Shown here in pieces: positions 26,216 to 35,051 of a stretch of 48,131 nucleotides of DNA. Position 1 is the first letter of the stretch, and the number at the start of each line of letters is the position of its first letter. A program made the translations under genes and the position numbers. The notes below the pieces were generated by a model that was not told where the DNA came from, searched no databases, and was given only the letters and a program-made list of their open reading frames with translations. Location of the stretch: the NCBI GenBank assembly GCA_900553815.1, contig USEY01000017.1, positions 1-48,131 of the forward strand, written 5' to 3'. The stretch is from an uncultured Bacteroides sp. (GTDB lineage: Bacteria; Bacteroidota; Bacteroidia; Bacteroidales; Bacteroidaceae).

Positions 26216-27208
26216 ATGGAACTATATACAAAATTGGAACTTCCCTCTGACCTTCCTTTGCTTAACCATGCCGACCAGCTGATGATGTTGGGCTCCTGCT
26301 TTGCCACTGGCATGGGCAAGCGGTTGGTGGCCGGAGGTGTCTGCTGCGATGTCAATCCGTTTGGCATACTTTACAATCCGCTGTCCATCTCCACCGCGCT
26401 GCGCGAGGTCGTGGCCAAGCGTGTTTATACAGCCGATGACCTGTACTTTCATCGCGACTGCTGGCACAGTGCCATGCACCACGGCGACTTTTCGTCGCAC
26501 AGTGCCGATGAAGTGTTGAAGCGCATCAACGAGCGCATTTCCCGCGCCCACGGCGAACTGGGCAAGCTACAGGCTTTGTTCATCACCTGGGGGACGGCCT
26601 GGGTGTACGAAGACAAGGAGTCGGGGCGGGTAGTGGGCAACTGCCATAAGCTGCCCGAGCAGAATTTCCGCCGTCGCCGGCTGGAGGTAGACGAAGTGGT
26701 GGCCGACTATAAGTCGTTGCTGTCAAGCCTGCTGGCCCGTCATCCTTCCTTGCAGGTGGTCATTACCGTAAGCCCCATTCGCCACATACGCGACGGACTG
26801 CACGAGAACCAGTTGAGCAAAGCTACCTTGCTGCTGGCGGCCGACAAGCTGCAAGCCATCTTCAAAGGCCGTCTGAGCTATTTTCCCGCCTACGAACTGC
26901 TGATTGATGAGCTGCGCGACTATCGGTTCTATGCCGACGACCTGGTTCATCCTTCGCCTTTGGCCGAAGAATATGTATGGCAGGCATTTACGAAATGTTG
27001 TTTTACAGAGGAAGCTCGCCGGGCCATGGACGAGTGTGCGGCCGTGAAGCGCATGCTGGAGCACCGTCCGCTGCATCCCGGCACGCAGGAGCATAAGCAG
27101 TTTTTAGAACAATTAATGTTAAAAATAGAACGACTTACCAAAAAATACCCGTACTTAGACTTCCAAAAGGAATGGGAGCAATGCAAGGCGCAAGCCGGGC
27201 TGCTGTAG
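26216..27208 (+). CDS. GSCFA domain protein
   Basis: A 330-residue protein of the GSCFA family, named for its motif, here MMLGSCFATGMGKRL near residues 22-36. The family is thought to be an SGNH/GDSL-like hydrolase with the Ser in the GSCF motif and a late Asp-x-x-His: here DDLVHPSPLAEEYVW near 240-255, which fits a DxxH site. The substrate is not established; an ester linkage in the envelope is a guess. There is no signal peptide. It precedes murF-alr by 43 bases and shares its promoter, suggesting a link with cell-wall synthesis. Confidence 0.85.
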   Translation: MELYTKLELPSDLPLLNHADQLMMLGSCFATGMGKRLVAGGVCCDVNPFGILYNPLSISTALREVVAKRVYTADDLYFHRDCWHSAMHHGDFSSHSADEVLKRINERISRAHGELGKLQALFITWGTAWVYEDKESGRVVGNCHKLPEQNFRRRRLEVDEVVADYKSLLSSLLARHPSLQVVITVSPIRHIRDGLHENQLSKATLLLAADKLQAIFKGRLSYFPAYELLIDELRDYRFYADDLVHPSPLAEEYVWQAFTKCCFTEEARRAMDECAAVKRMLEHRPLHPGTQEHKQFLEQLMLKIERLTKKYPYLDFQKEWEQCKAQAGLL

Positions 27209-27251
27209 CGGCTCTTCCTTTCACACTTGCCTTATAAACATATTAAGGATT

Positions 27252-29744
27252 ATGTCGTACACAATAGAAAGAATTGCAGAATTGACAGGTGCCAGCCGCA
27301 TAGGTTCAGCACCTGCCACCATCGACTGGCTGCTGACCGACAGTCGTTCACTGAGTTTTCCTGAAGAAACGTTGTTTTTTGCACTGACCACCAAACGCAA
27401 CGACGGTGCACACTATATACCCGACTTGCTGGCGCGCGGTGTGCGCAATTTTGTCGTGTCCGAGTCGAGCAGCCGTCTGCCCGAAGTTACGGCTCTTTCA
27501 CAGCAGCCGGATGTCAATGTGCTGGTAGTGCCCAGCGCGCTCAAGGCCCTGCAAAAGCTGGCCGAGGAACATCGCAAGCAATTCAACATACCTGTCGTGG
27601 GCATTACCGGCAGTAACGGAAAGACGGTAGTAAAGGAGTGGCTGCACCAGCTGCTCAGTCCCGACAGGGCGGTCGTACGCTCGCCGCGCAGCTACAATTC
27701 GCAGATAGGTGTTCCCCTGTCTGTATGGCAAATGAACGAAGACGCCGAGGTGGCCGTTTTTGAGGCCGGTATTTCCGAACCCGGCGAGATGCGTGCCCTC
27801 CAGAACATCATAAAGCCTACCATCGGCATCTTGACCAACATAGGCGGCGCTCACCAGGAAAACTTTTTTTCCCTGCAAGAGAAATGTATGGAGAAGCTTG
27901 CCCTGTTCAAGGATTGCGACGTCATCATCTACAACGGCGATGATGAATTCATCAGCAACTGCGTTTCCCGCGCCCTGCTTTCTGCCCGTGAAATAGCGTG
28001 GAGCCACACCGATATGGAGCGTCCGCTCTACATCAGCAAGGTGGAAAAGCACGACGACCACACAATCATTGCCTATCGGTATCTGGACATGGACAACAGC
28101 TTCACGCTGCCTTTCATTGATGACGCTTCCATAGAGAATGCGCTCAACTGTCTGGCTGCCTGTCTCTACCTGGTGATGTCGCCTCAGAAAATTGCCGAAC
28201 GCATGTCGCGGCTGGAGCCTGTGGCCATGCGTCTGGAAGTGAAGGAAGGTAAGAACGGCTGTCTGCTGGTGAACGACAGCTACAACAGCGACTTGGGTTC
28301 GCTGGACATAGCCCTCGATTTCCTCTACCGCCGTTCGCAAAGCAAGGGACTGAAGCGTACGCTCATCTTGTCTGACATCTTGGAGACCGGACAGAACATC
28401 CCGACCCTATACCGCCAGGTTTCGCAACTGATACGCAACCGCGGCATTGAACGCATTATTGGCGTAGGACGCGACATCAGCTCCTGCACCGACCGCTTTG
28501 CCGACCTGGAGCATGCTTTCTTCCCCGACACCAAGTCGCTGATGCTGGCTGTGGAGAGAGGTACATTGCGCATAGAAAACGAAATCGTATTGATAAAAGG
28601 TGCCCGCCAGTTTGGCTTCGATGCCTTGACTGAACTTTTGGAAAAGAAGGTACACGAGACCATTCTGGAAGTCAACCTCAACGCCATGACTGCCAACCTG
28701 GACCACTACCGCAGCTACCTGAAGCCCGAAACTAAGATGGTTTGCATGGTCAAGGCTTCGGCCTATGGAGCCGGCTCTTACGAAATAGCCAAGACGCTGC
28801 AAGACCGTCATGTGGACTACTTGGCCGTAGCCGTGGCTGACGAGGGATCTGAGCTGCGCAAGGCAGGTATTACCGCCAACATCATCATCATGAACCCGGA
28901 GATGACCGCCTTCAAGACCATGTTCGACTACAAACTGGAGCCTGAGGTCTACAGCTTCCACTTGCTCGATGCGCTGGTGAAGGAAGCCGAGAAGGAAGGT
29001 ATCACCCACTTCCCCATACACATCAAACTGGACACCGGCATGCACCGTCTGGGTTTTGCCCCGACCGACATGCCTGCGCTGATAGAGCGTCTGAAGAATC
29101 AGGATGCCGTCATCGTGCGTTCAGTCTTCTCGCACTTGGTGGGCAGTGACGCGCCCCAGTTCGACGCCTTTACCCGTCGGCAGATTGAGACCTTCGAGGC
29201 AGCCTCTGCCCAGTTGCAGGCAGCTTTCCCGCACAAGATATTGCGCCATATCTGCAACTCGGCCGGTATAGAGCGCTTCCCCGGCGCACAGTTCGACATG
29301 GTCAGACTGGGCATCGGCCTGTATGGCATCAACCCCATAGACAACTCCATCATGCACAACGTCAGCACGCTGAAGACCACCATCCTGCAAATACGCGACG
29401 TCAGCCAGGAAGACGCCGTGGGCTATAGCCGCAAGGGACACTTGCAGCGTCCTTCCAGAATAGCCGCCATCCCCATTGGCTATGCCGACGGCTTGAACCG
29501 ACACCTGGGTAACGGCCACTGCTACTGCTTGGTGAACGGCCAGAAGGCACCCTACGTGGGCAATATCTGCATGGACGTCTGCATGATTGATGTCACCGAC
29601 ATAGACTGTAAGGAAGGCGACGCGGTGGAAATCTTTGGCGACCACCTGCCCGTCACCGTACTGTCTGATGCGCTCGAAACCATCCCTTACGAGATACTGA
29701 CCAGCATCTCTACCCGCGTCAAGCGCGTGTACTATCAGGAATAA
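27252..29744 (+). CDS. Bifunctional MurF ligase / alanine racemase
   Basis: An 830-residue fusion. The N-terminal half (~1-450) is MurF, which adds D-Ala-D-Ala to UDP-MurNAc-tripeptide: ATP loop GITGSNGKTVVKEW (residues 118-130), FEAGISEPGEM and NDSYNSDLGSLDIAL. The C-terminal half (~465-830) is alanine racemase, a PLP enzyme making D-Ala: lysine Lys501 in MVKASAYGAGSYEI, IKLDTGMHRLGF, catalytic Tyr in AVGYSRKG, and IPIGYADGLNR with YVGNICMDVCMIDVT. The fusion is typical of Bacteroidetes and puts D-Ala production on the enzyme line that consumes it. The PLP motif reads KASAYGAG where KADAYGHG is usual. Both halves look complete. Confidence 0.95.
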   Translation: MSYTIERIAELTGASRIGSAPATIDWLLTDSRSLSFPEETLFFALTTKRNDGAHYIPDLLARGVRNFVVSESSSRLPEVTALSQQPDVNVLVVPSALKALQKLAEEHRKQFNIPVVGITGSNGKTVVKEWLHQLLSPDRAVVRSPRSYNSQIGVPLSVWQMNEDAEVAVFEAGISEPGEMRALQNIIKPTIGILTNIGGAHQENFFSLQEKCMEKLALFKDCDVIIYNGDDEFISNCVSRALLSAREIAWSHTDMERPLYISKVEKHDDHTIIAYRYLDMDNSFTLPFIDDASIENALNCLAACLYLVMSPQKIAERMSRLEPVAMRLEVKEGKNGCLLVNDSYNSDLGSLDIALDFLYRRSQSKGLKRTLILSDILETGQNIPTLYRQVSQLIRNRGIERIIGVGRDISSCTDRFADLEHAFFPDTKSLMLAVERGTLRIENEIVLIKGARQFGFDALTELLEKKVHETILEVNLNAMTANLDHYRSYLKPETKMVCMVKASAYGAGSYEIAKTLQDRHVDYLAVAVADEGSELRKAGITANIIIMNPEMTAFKTMFDYKLEPEVYSFHLLDALVKEAEKEGITHFPIHIKLDTGMHRLGFAPTDMPALIERLKNQDAVIVRSVFSHLVGSDAPQFDAFTRRQIETFEAASAQLQAAFPHKILRHICNSAGIERFPGAQFDMVRLGIGLYGINPIDNSIMHNVSTLKTTILQIRDVSQEDAVGYSRKGHLQRPSRIAAIPIGYADGLNRHLGNGHCYCLVNGQKAPYVGNICMDVCMIDVTDIDCKEGDAVEIFGDHLPVTVLSDALETIPYEILTSISTRVKRVYYQE

Positions 29745-29862
29745 GCGCGCCAAGTGTAGGATAAACGGTAACGGTTGCAAGATAAATGCCCGCAAATGCA
29801 GAAAAATGTGAATTTACGCCGATAAAAGAAAGCATTTTATTGCGTCAGCTTGTTGTTTCTGC

Positions 29863-29870
29863 TATCTTTG
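29863..29870 (+). promoter_or_regulatory. -7 promoter box (TATCTTTG) for tatA
   Basis: TATCTTTG lies 19-25 bases before the two candidate tatA ATG codons (29889, 29895), giving a leader of only about 10-20 bases. It excludes the in-frame start at 29850. Confidence 0.6.
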
Positions 29871-29894
29871 CCACCAATAAAAAAACATATGTAT

Positions 29895-30110
29895 ATGACA
29901 AACTTGCTATTATTAAGCTTCTTGCCAAGCGGCTCGGAATGGATTATCATTGCACTTGTAATATTGCTGCTCTTTGGTGGCAAGAAGATTCCCGAACTGA
30001 TGAAGGGGCTGGGAAAGGGAGTGAAAAGCTTCAAGGAAGGTGTGAACGAGGCCAAGGAAGAAATCAACAAGGCCAAGGAGGAAGTTGACAAGCCCGCACA
30101 GGAAAAGTAA
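29895..30110 (+). CDS. tatA: Twin-arginine translocase subunit TatA
   Basis: A 71-residue TatA/TatE: a short N-terminal membrane helix ([20 protein letters not shown]), the amphipathic helix [18 protein letters not shown], and a charged Lys/Glu-rich tail ([17 protein letters not shown]). It oligomerises to form the passage for folded Tat substrates. ATG 29889 would add two residues (MY). tatC follows after 132 bases with a hairpin between. No separate tatB is seen, so TatA probably also fills the TatB role. Confidence 0.92.
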   Translation: MTNLLLLSFLPSGSEWIIIALVILLLFGGKKIPELMKGLGKGVKSFKEGVNEAKEEINKAKEEVDKPAQEK

Positions 30111-30176
30111 CACGTGCCGCTTCCGCATCCGACAAATGACTCAAAGAAAAGAAATGAACCAATGAAAGTATAGGGG

Positions 30177-30223
30177 AGAAGGACTGTAAGGAGCATCGGC
30201 GAATGCCCGTACAGCCCTTTTCT
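30177..30223 (+). terminator. Hairpin between tatA and tatC, possible attenuator
   Basis: AGAAGGACTGTA (30177-30188) pairs imperfectly with TACAGCCCTTTTCT (30210-30223); an inner GCAT/ATGC arm extends the fold. The 3' arm itself supplies CCCTTTTC. It could partly terminate after tatA, giving more TatA than TatC, as Tat stoichiometry requires. Confidence 0.5.
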
Positions 30224-30242
30224 GTATGCTGTGTATATCGTT

Positions 30243-31067
30243 ATGGCTGATAATGAACTGACATTCTGGGACCACCTGGACGTGCTGCGCAAGGCGCTCT
30301 TCCGCATCATAGGTGTATGGTTTGTACTGGCTGTGGGCTACTTCATAGCTATGCCCAGCCTGTTCGACAGTGTCATATTGGCACCCTGCCACAACGATTT
30401 CGTATTCTACGACCTGCTGCGCTACATCGGCCGCGAGCTGAACCTGACCGACGAATTCTTTACCCAGGAATTCAACATCAAGCTCATCAACATCAACCTG
30501 GCCGCCCCTTTCTTCATCCATATTTCCACCGCCTTCTGGATGTCCGTAGTGACAGCCACGCCCTACTTGTTTTTCGAAATCTGGCGTTTCATCAAGCCTG
30601 CCCTCTATCCCAACGAGCAGCGAGGCGTGCGCAAAGCCCTGCTGATAGGCACCGTGATGTTCTTCATCGGCGTGTTGCTGAGCTACTTCATGGTCTATCC
30701 GCTCACGCTGCGTTTCCTTTCCACCTTCCAGTTGAGTGCCACCATCGAGAACCAGATTTCGCTCAATTCCTACATTGACAACTTCATGATGCTGAACCTC
30801 TGCATGGGGTTGGCCTTCGAACTGCCCCTCGTTACGTGGCTGCTTTCAGTCCTGGGCCTTGTGCACAAGAGTTTCCTGCGCAAGTATCGCCGTCATGCCA
30901 TTGTGCTGATTGTCATTATAGCCGCCGTTATCACCCCTACCGGCGACCCCTTTACGCTGACCGTTGTGGCTGTTCCCCTTTACATGCTCTACGAACTGAG
31001 CATTTTGCTGATACACGAAAAGCGTGAGTCGGCCGAGATAGAGGAAAATGCCGAAGGTGAAGCGTAA
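30243..31067 (+). CDS. tatC: Twin-arginine translocase subunit TatC
   Basis: A 274-residue polytopic membrane protein that recognises twin-arginine signal peptides. MADNELTFWDHLDVLRKALF is the family N-terminus (the E-h-L-h-L-R element). The conserved FEIWRFIKPALYPNEQR loop is near 115-131, and six hydrophobic spans follow the TatC pattern (IIGVWFVLAVGYFIAM, SVVTATPYLFF, IGTVMFFIGVLLSYFMV, LCMGLAFELPLVTWLL, HAIVLIVIIAAVITPTGDPF, VVAVPLYMLYELSILL). The PTGDPFT element is present. ATG 30243 is preferred over an in-frame upstream codon at 30231. Confidence 0.95.
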   Translation: MADNELTFWDHLDVLRKALFRIIGVWFVLAVGYFIAMPSLFDSVILAPCHNDFVFYDLLRYIGRELNLTDEFFTQEFNIKLININLAAPFFIHISTAFWMSVVTATPYLFFEIWRFIKPALYPNEQRGVRKALLIGTVMFFIGVLLSYFMVYPLTLRFLSTFQLSATIENQISLNSYIDNFMMLNLCMGLAFELPLVTWLLSVLGLVHKSFLRKYRRHAIVLIVIIAAVITPTGDPFTLTVVAVPLYMLYELSILLIHEKRESAEIEENAEGEA

Positions 31068-31156
31068 TGACTTGTAAATCATAATTCTGTATTTTTAGCA
31101 GGAGTTCTCCTTACATGTCATCTAACGTATTTGGAATGGCATTTTACTCCCCTTAT

Positions 31157-31267
31157 GATAGTAGTTAACTCCTTTCCCGATAGCAGTTAACTCCTCTCCT
31201 GATAGCAGTGGACTCCTCTCACGTTAGCAGTTAACTCCTCTCCCGATAGTAGTCCACTGCTATCACG
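31157..31267. repeat. Array F: five 22-bp units with AGTnnACT words
   Basis: Units start at 31157, 31179, 31201, 31223 and 31245. The embedded 8-mers AGTTAACT, AGTTAACT, AGTGGACT, AGTTAACT and AGTCCACT lie at 31163, 31185, 31207, 31229 and 31251 (22-bp steps). Units 1-4 share GATAGYAGTTAACTCCTYTC. The last unit is inverted: AGTCCACTGCTATC (31251-31264) is the exact reverse complement of GATAGCAGTGGACT (31201-31214). It is related to array A 14 kb away. The rest of the 316-base gap (31068-31383) holds a hairpin CAGCCCC/GGGGCTG (31298-31331). Confidence 0.88.
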
Positions 31268-31367
31268 ACCCTTCCTTTTAACATGTTTAACTGACTTCAG
31301 CCCCCTTTGGCATGTTCTTTGCTTGGGGCTGGCTGATATTAATAGTACGTATTACATCATAAGAGAG

Positions 31368-31375
31368 AAAGGAGG
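31368..31375 (+). promoter_or_regulatory. Strong Shine-Dalgarno site (AAAGGAGG)
   Basis: AAAGGAGG is a full complement of the 16S rRNA tail, 8 bases before ATG 31384. Most genes in this window have none, as expected for Bacteroidetes, where Shine-Dalgarno use is rare. The site decides the start of the 39-residue gene below. Confidence 0.8.
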
Positions 31376-31383
31376 TTTTAACT

Positions 31384-31503
31384 ATGGGAGCTGCCGGTAA
31401 TAAGAAACCGAAAAAGCCGAAAGATAAACATCATGTTCCGGCTTATGAAAGGGAGGAAGCACTGAGCGAAGCAAATAAGAAACCAAGAAGCCAGAAGAAA
31501 TAA
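31384..31503 (+). CDS. 39-residue basic small protein
   Basis: A short gene with an ideal Shine-Dalgarno site, starting MGAAGNKKPKKPKDKHHVPA and ending EANKKPRSQKK. It is rich in Lys and Pro, with no membrane segment, and predicted to be disordered and strongly basic, suited to binding nucleic acid or ribosome. A short acidic patch (EREEALSE) lies in the middle. I do not recognise the family. The stop is 24 bases before the nuclease-helicase ATG, whose own promoter box lies between them. Array F lies upstream. It was supported by the ribosome-binding site and not by length. Confidence 0.65.
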   Translation: MGAAGNKKPKKPKDKHHVPAYEREEALSEANKKPRSQKK

Positions 31504-31514
31504 TGCTTTTTCCG

Positions 31515-31522
31515 TACCTTTG
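31515..31522 (+). promoter_or_regulatory. -7 promoter box (TACCTTTG) directly before the nuclease-helicase
   Basis: TACCTTTG ends 5 bases before ATG 31528. With a start site a few bases downstream of the box, the mRNA would be leaderless or nearly so. The alternative is that the box is fortuitous and the gene is read from a promoter upstream of the small gene. Confidence 0.45.
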
Positions 31523-31527
31523 CCTGC

Positions 31528-34500
31528 ATGGAAAACAAGGAGGTAAAGGAATACTATCAACTACTGCTGGATGCCTGCCGGTGCGAGGATGCGCAGCTGG
31601 CCGGTGCCTACAGGCAACTGCGCGAGTTGCTCGAACATGCGTGCCGCACGCAGTTGCCCGACAGCAGCCTGCAAATGACCGACCTTTCCGCCCGTGTCAA
31701 TTTCGTGGCGTCCAGGGTCGGCCTTTCTGTTGTGGAGCAGAATCGTCTGCACACATTCCGGCTGACGTCTAACGACATCTTGAACCATCGCACGCCGCCT
31801 GTTCGCGAGCAACTGTTGCGCGACGCCAAGACGTTGGCTTTCTTCATAAAACGCCTGACGGGCGAAAACATTCCCGACGAACTATACCGACTTTTGCCGC
31901 AGGCCGATGCCACCTATATCATTGCACCGCCTGCCAGTAAGCACTTCAGACGCCTGCGTGTCAGCTTCCTGCATGCCGACGAGAAGTTTCTTTACGTCAT
32001 GCCAGTCGATACCGTGACCGACGAGCCGCTGCGTGTGCGCTACAACGTGCCGCAGGTGAACGATGAGTTTGCCGATACCTGCCGCCTGCTGTGGCAGCAC
32101 GCCCAGCTCAACCTGGTAGACGTTGCTGCCGATGAGGCCGGCATTCTGACCCCTTCTTTCATTATTCTGGAGCCCGACTACCTGATTGACATCAGTTCGC
32201 TGGCCGAGTGCTTCAAGGAGTACGGGCACCATCCGGGCAACTATCTGTTGTCAAGACTGATGCCTTCGGAGAATGCCCGTCCACTGTTGTTGGGAAACAT
32301 TGCCAACCAGTTTCTGGACGAGTGGATTCATGCCGACGGCACGCCCGACTACCGCGCCTGCATGAAGAAGGCTTTCCAGACCTATCCCATCGAGCTGGCT
32401 GCTTGCCAGGACCTGCTGGACAAGAAGACCGAACGGGCTTTCTTCGACGACTGTCTGCTTCATTTTGAGAATATCCGAAAGACCGTGCAGGAGGTGTTTC
32501 CCTCGCCCGGATACGAGCTGGACAGGGCCGACGCAGTACTGGAGCCTACCTATATTTGCGAGGCCTTGGGCCTGCAAGGTCGCCTGGATTACATGCAGCG
32601 CGACATGACGTCGTTCATCGAAATGAAGTCGGGCAAGGCCGACGAATACAGTATTCGCGGCAAGGTGGAACCCAAGGAGAACAACAAGGTGCAGATGCTG
32701 CTCTACCAGGCTGTGTTGGAGTATTCCATGGGTATGGACCACCATCACGTGAAGGCCTACCTGCTCTATACGCGCTATCCGCTGCTCTATCCGGCACGTC
32801 CCTCATGGGCTATGGTAAGGCGTGTGATGGATGTCAGAAACCGTATTGTGGCAGGCGAATATGCCATGCAGTTGCACAATAATCCGGCCTATACGGCCCG
32901 CTGCCTGGAGGTGCTCAACCCGGCGGTGCTCAACGAAAGGCAACTGAACAATATCTTGTGGAACCGTTACATAGGTCCTGCCGTCAGTCGCCCCTGGAAT
33001 CAGTTGCAGGGACTTACGCCGCTGGAGCAGACCTACTTCTATACACTCTACAACTTTATAACCAAGGAACTCTATACTTCCAAGTCGGGCGACGTGGAGC
33101 ATGAAGGCTGCACGGGAGCCGTCTCGTTGTGGCGTGCCACGCTGGACGAGAAACGGGAGTCGGGCGAGATACTCTACGACCTTCGTATGGAGGAGAACAA
33201 GGCCGATGATGTGGCTCATCCTTACGTTGTGCTGCACATGCCGATGGCTGACGATTGCCCGGCACTGGATACGGATGAACGGAATGCCCCGCCTAACTTC
33301 AGGCAGGGCGACTCGGTAGTGTTGTACGAGCGCAATGCGGACACGGACGACGTGACCAATCATATCATCTTCAAGGGGAACATAGAGTGGATAACAGACA
33401 CCGGCCTCTGTATCAGGTTGCGCATGGCACAGCGCAATACGGCCGTGCTGCCCGCCGGCAGTCGCTATGCCGTAGAGCACGACAGCATGGACACAGCCTT
33501 CCGGGGAATGTACAGTGGCTTGGCTGCTTTTCTGCAAGCCACGCAGGAGCGGCGCGACCTGTTGCTGGGCGTCAGGCCGCCGCAGACCGATGTGGCTTTC
33601 CGTCCCCGCATAGTCGCTGCTACCGACGACTTCGAACGCATCACCCTCAAGGCACAGGCTGCCCGTGATTATTTTCTGCTTGTCGGTCCGCCGGGCACGG
33701 GCAAGACTTCGAGGGCACTGCGCGGCATGGTGGAAGCTTTCTTGCGCGAGGACAAGCAGATATTGCTGCTGTCGTACACCAACCGGGCGGTAGACGAGAT
33801 ATGCAAGGCACTGAGCAACATCACGCCGGCTGTCAGCTTCATGCGTATTGGCAGTGAATTGTCGTGCGAGGAGGCTTATCGTCCTCACTTGGCAGAGGAG
33901 ATGCTGAAAGACTGTCCCAACAGACGTGCCGTGCAGGAGCGCATTGCCGGTTGCTCCATCTTTGTGGGCACCGTGGCCACGCTGACCTTGCGCACCGACC
34001 TCTTCAAGCTGAAAAGCTTTGATGTGGCCATCGTGGATGAGGCTACGCAGATACTGGAGCCGCAACTGCTGCGTCTGCTCTGCCTGCGTGGCAGTGACGG
34101 CAAGGATGCTATTGGCAAGTTCATTCTGATAGGCGACCACAAGCAGTTGCCGGCCGTAGTGTTGCAGTCGGCCGAGCAGTCCGAGGTGTACGACGAGCGT
34201 CTGCGTGCCATAGGGTTGCGCAACCTGAAGAATTCCCTGTTCGAACGGCTTTACAGTAGTCTGACCGGGGATGGTGAGGAGCATGTTGCTGTCGACAGTC
34301 CTTTTTATGATATGTTGTGTAGGCAGGGGCGTATGAATAATGAGGTGGCTGCTTTCCCAAATCAGGCGTTTTATGGAGGGCTGTTGCGCCCCATCGGGCT
34401 GGAGCACCAGACGGGCGACTTGACTCTTGCGCCTCAGTTGGTCGGCAGCCCTTTGGCGTCTTTGCTCACAGCCCGGGTTGCTTTCATTCCTTCCGAAGCC

Positions 34501-34968
34501 GAGCCGCCTTTGCAGTCGGTCAAGATGAACCATGCCGAGGCTCGCATCGTGGCCCGGCTGGCTGCCGATGTCTACCGCCAGTATGCTGCCCTGGAGGACT
34601 TTGACGAGTTGCATACGCTGGGCATCATTACTCCTTATCGCAGTCAGATAGCGCTTATCAGGCGCGAACTTGCCGCGCTGGGCATAGAACCACTGAACCA
34701 CATCACGGTAGATACCGTAGAACGCTACCAGGGAAGCGAGCGCGATGTCATCATCTACTCCTTTTGTCTCAACCGCGCCTGGCAACTGAAGTTCCTGGCC
34801 AATCTGACCGAAGAGAATGGTGTGCAGATAGACCGTAAGCTCAATGTGGCGTTGACACGGGCGCGCAAGCAGATGTTCATCACTGGCGTGCCGAAGCTGA
34901 TGGAATTAAACCCGATTTATGCGAGACTGTTGAAAGAAATACACCAATTCTCCCTGAAAAAGGCCTGA
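31528..34968 (+). CDS. Dna2-like protein: PD-(D/E)xK nuclease region plus SF1 helicase
   Basis: An 1146-residue two-part protein. The N-terminal half carries a RecB/Cas4-type nuclease pattern: Asp354 in GRLDYMQ, Glu365-x-Lys367 in FIEMKSGK, and a following QMLLYQAVLEY helix. The C-terminal half is an SF1B (Upf1/Dna2-type) helicase: Walker A GPPGTGKT (720-727), IVDEATQILEP (motif II), IGDHKQLPAVV (III), GIITPYRSQ, VDTVERYQGSERDVIIYSF (V) and LNVALTRARKQMFITG (VI). The nuclease-helicase order equals that of Dna2. No clear Cas4/Dna2 iron-sulphur cysteine cluster is visible. A role in DNA repair or end processing is inferred; a defence role cannot be excluded. It sits alone, between the small gene and convergent lemA. 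Confidence 0.85.
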   Translation: MENKEVKEYYQLLLDACRCEDAQLAGAYRQLRELLEHACRTQLPDSSLQMTDLSARVNFVASRVGLSVVEQNRLHTFRLTSNDILNHRTPPVREQLLRDAKTLAFFIKRLTGENIPDELYRLLPQADATYIIAPPASKHFRRLRVSFLHADEKFLYVMPVDTVTDEPLRVRYNVPQVNDEFADTCRLLWQHAQLNLVDVAADEAGILTPSFIILEPDYLIDISSLAECFKEYGHHPGNYLLSRLMPSENARPLLLGNIANQFLDEWIHADGTPDYRACMKKAFQTYPIELAACQDLLDKKTERAFFDDCLLHFENIRKTVQEVFPSPGYELDRADAVLEPTYICEALGLQGRLDYMQRDMTSFIEMKSGKADEYSIRGKVEPKENNKVQMLLYQAVLEYSMGMDHHHVKAYLLYTRYPLLYPARPSWAMVRRVMDVRNRIVAGEYAMQLHNNPAYTARCLEVLNPAVLNERQLNNILWNRYIGPAVSRPWNQLQGLTPLEQTYFYTLYNFITKELYTSKSGDVEHEGCTGAVSLWRATLDEKRESGEILYDLRMEENKADDVAHPYVVLHMPMADDCPALDTDERNAPPNFRQGDSVVLYERNADTDDVTNHIIFKGNIEWITDTGLCIRLRMAQRNTAVLPAGSRYAVEHDSMDTAFRGMYSGLAAFLQATQERRDLLLGVRPPQTDVAFRPRIVAATDDFERITLKAQAARDYFLLVGPPGTGKTSRALRGMVEAFLREDKQILLLSYTNRAVDEICKALSNITPAVSFMRIGSELSCEEAYRPHLAEEMLKDCPNRRAVQERIAGCSIFVGTVATLTLRTDLFKLKSFDVAIVDEATQILEPQLLRLLCLRGSDGKDAIGKFILIGDHKQLPAVVLQSAEQSEVYDERLRAIGLRNLKNSLFERLYSSLTGDGEEHVAVDSPFYDMLCRQGRMNNEVAAFPNQAFYGGLLRPIGLEHQTGDLTLAPQLVGSPLASLLTARVAFIPSEAEPPLQSVKMNHAEARIVARLAADVYRQYAALEDFDELHTLGIITPYRSQIALIRRELAALGIEPLNHITVDTVERYQGSERDVIIYSFCLNRAWQLKFLANLTEENGVQIDRKLNVALTRARKQMFITGVPKLMELNPIYARLLKEIHQFSLKKA

Positions 34969-35037
34969 TTTAATAAACATTAAAACAGTTGATTGATAAT
35001 ATAGAGAAATTTAATAACTGTATATATAATAAAGATG

Positions 35038-35045
35038 TATCTTTG
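35038..35045 (+). promoter_or_regulatory. -7 promoter box (TATCTTTG) without a downstream gene
   Basis: TATCTTTG is preceded by an AT-rich stretch (34970-35037). The next plus-strand protein gene is more than 4 kb away, so the box most likely drives the short transcript described next. Confidence 0.55.
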
Positions 35046-35051
35046 TACACG

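Noticed and set aside
32803..34785. 660-codon minus-strand open frame opposite the helicase
   Set aside because: The helicase frame carries all SF1 motifs. The minus frame has no recognisable domain and arises from GC-rich codon structure.
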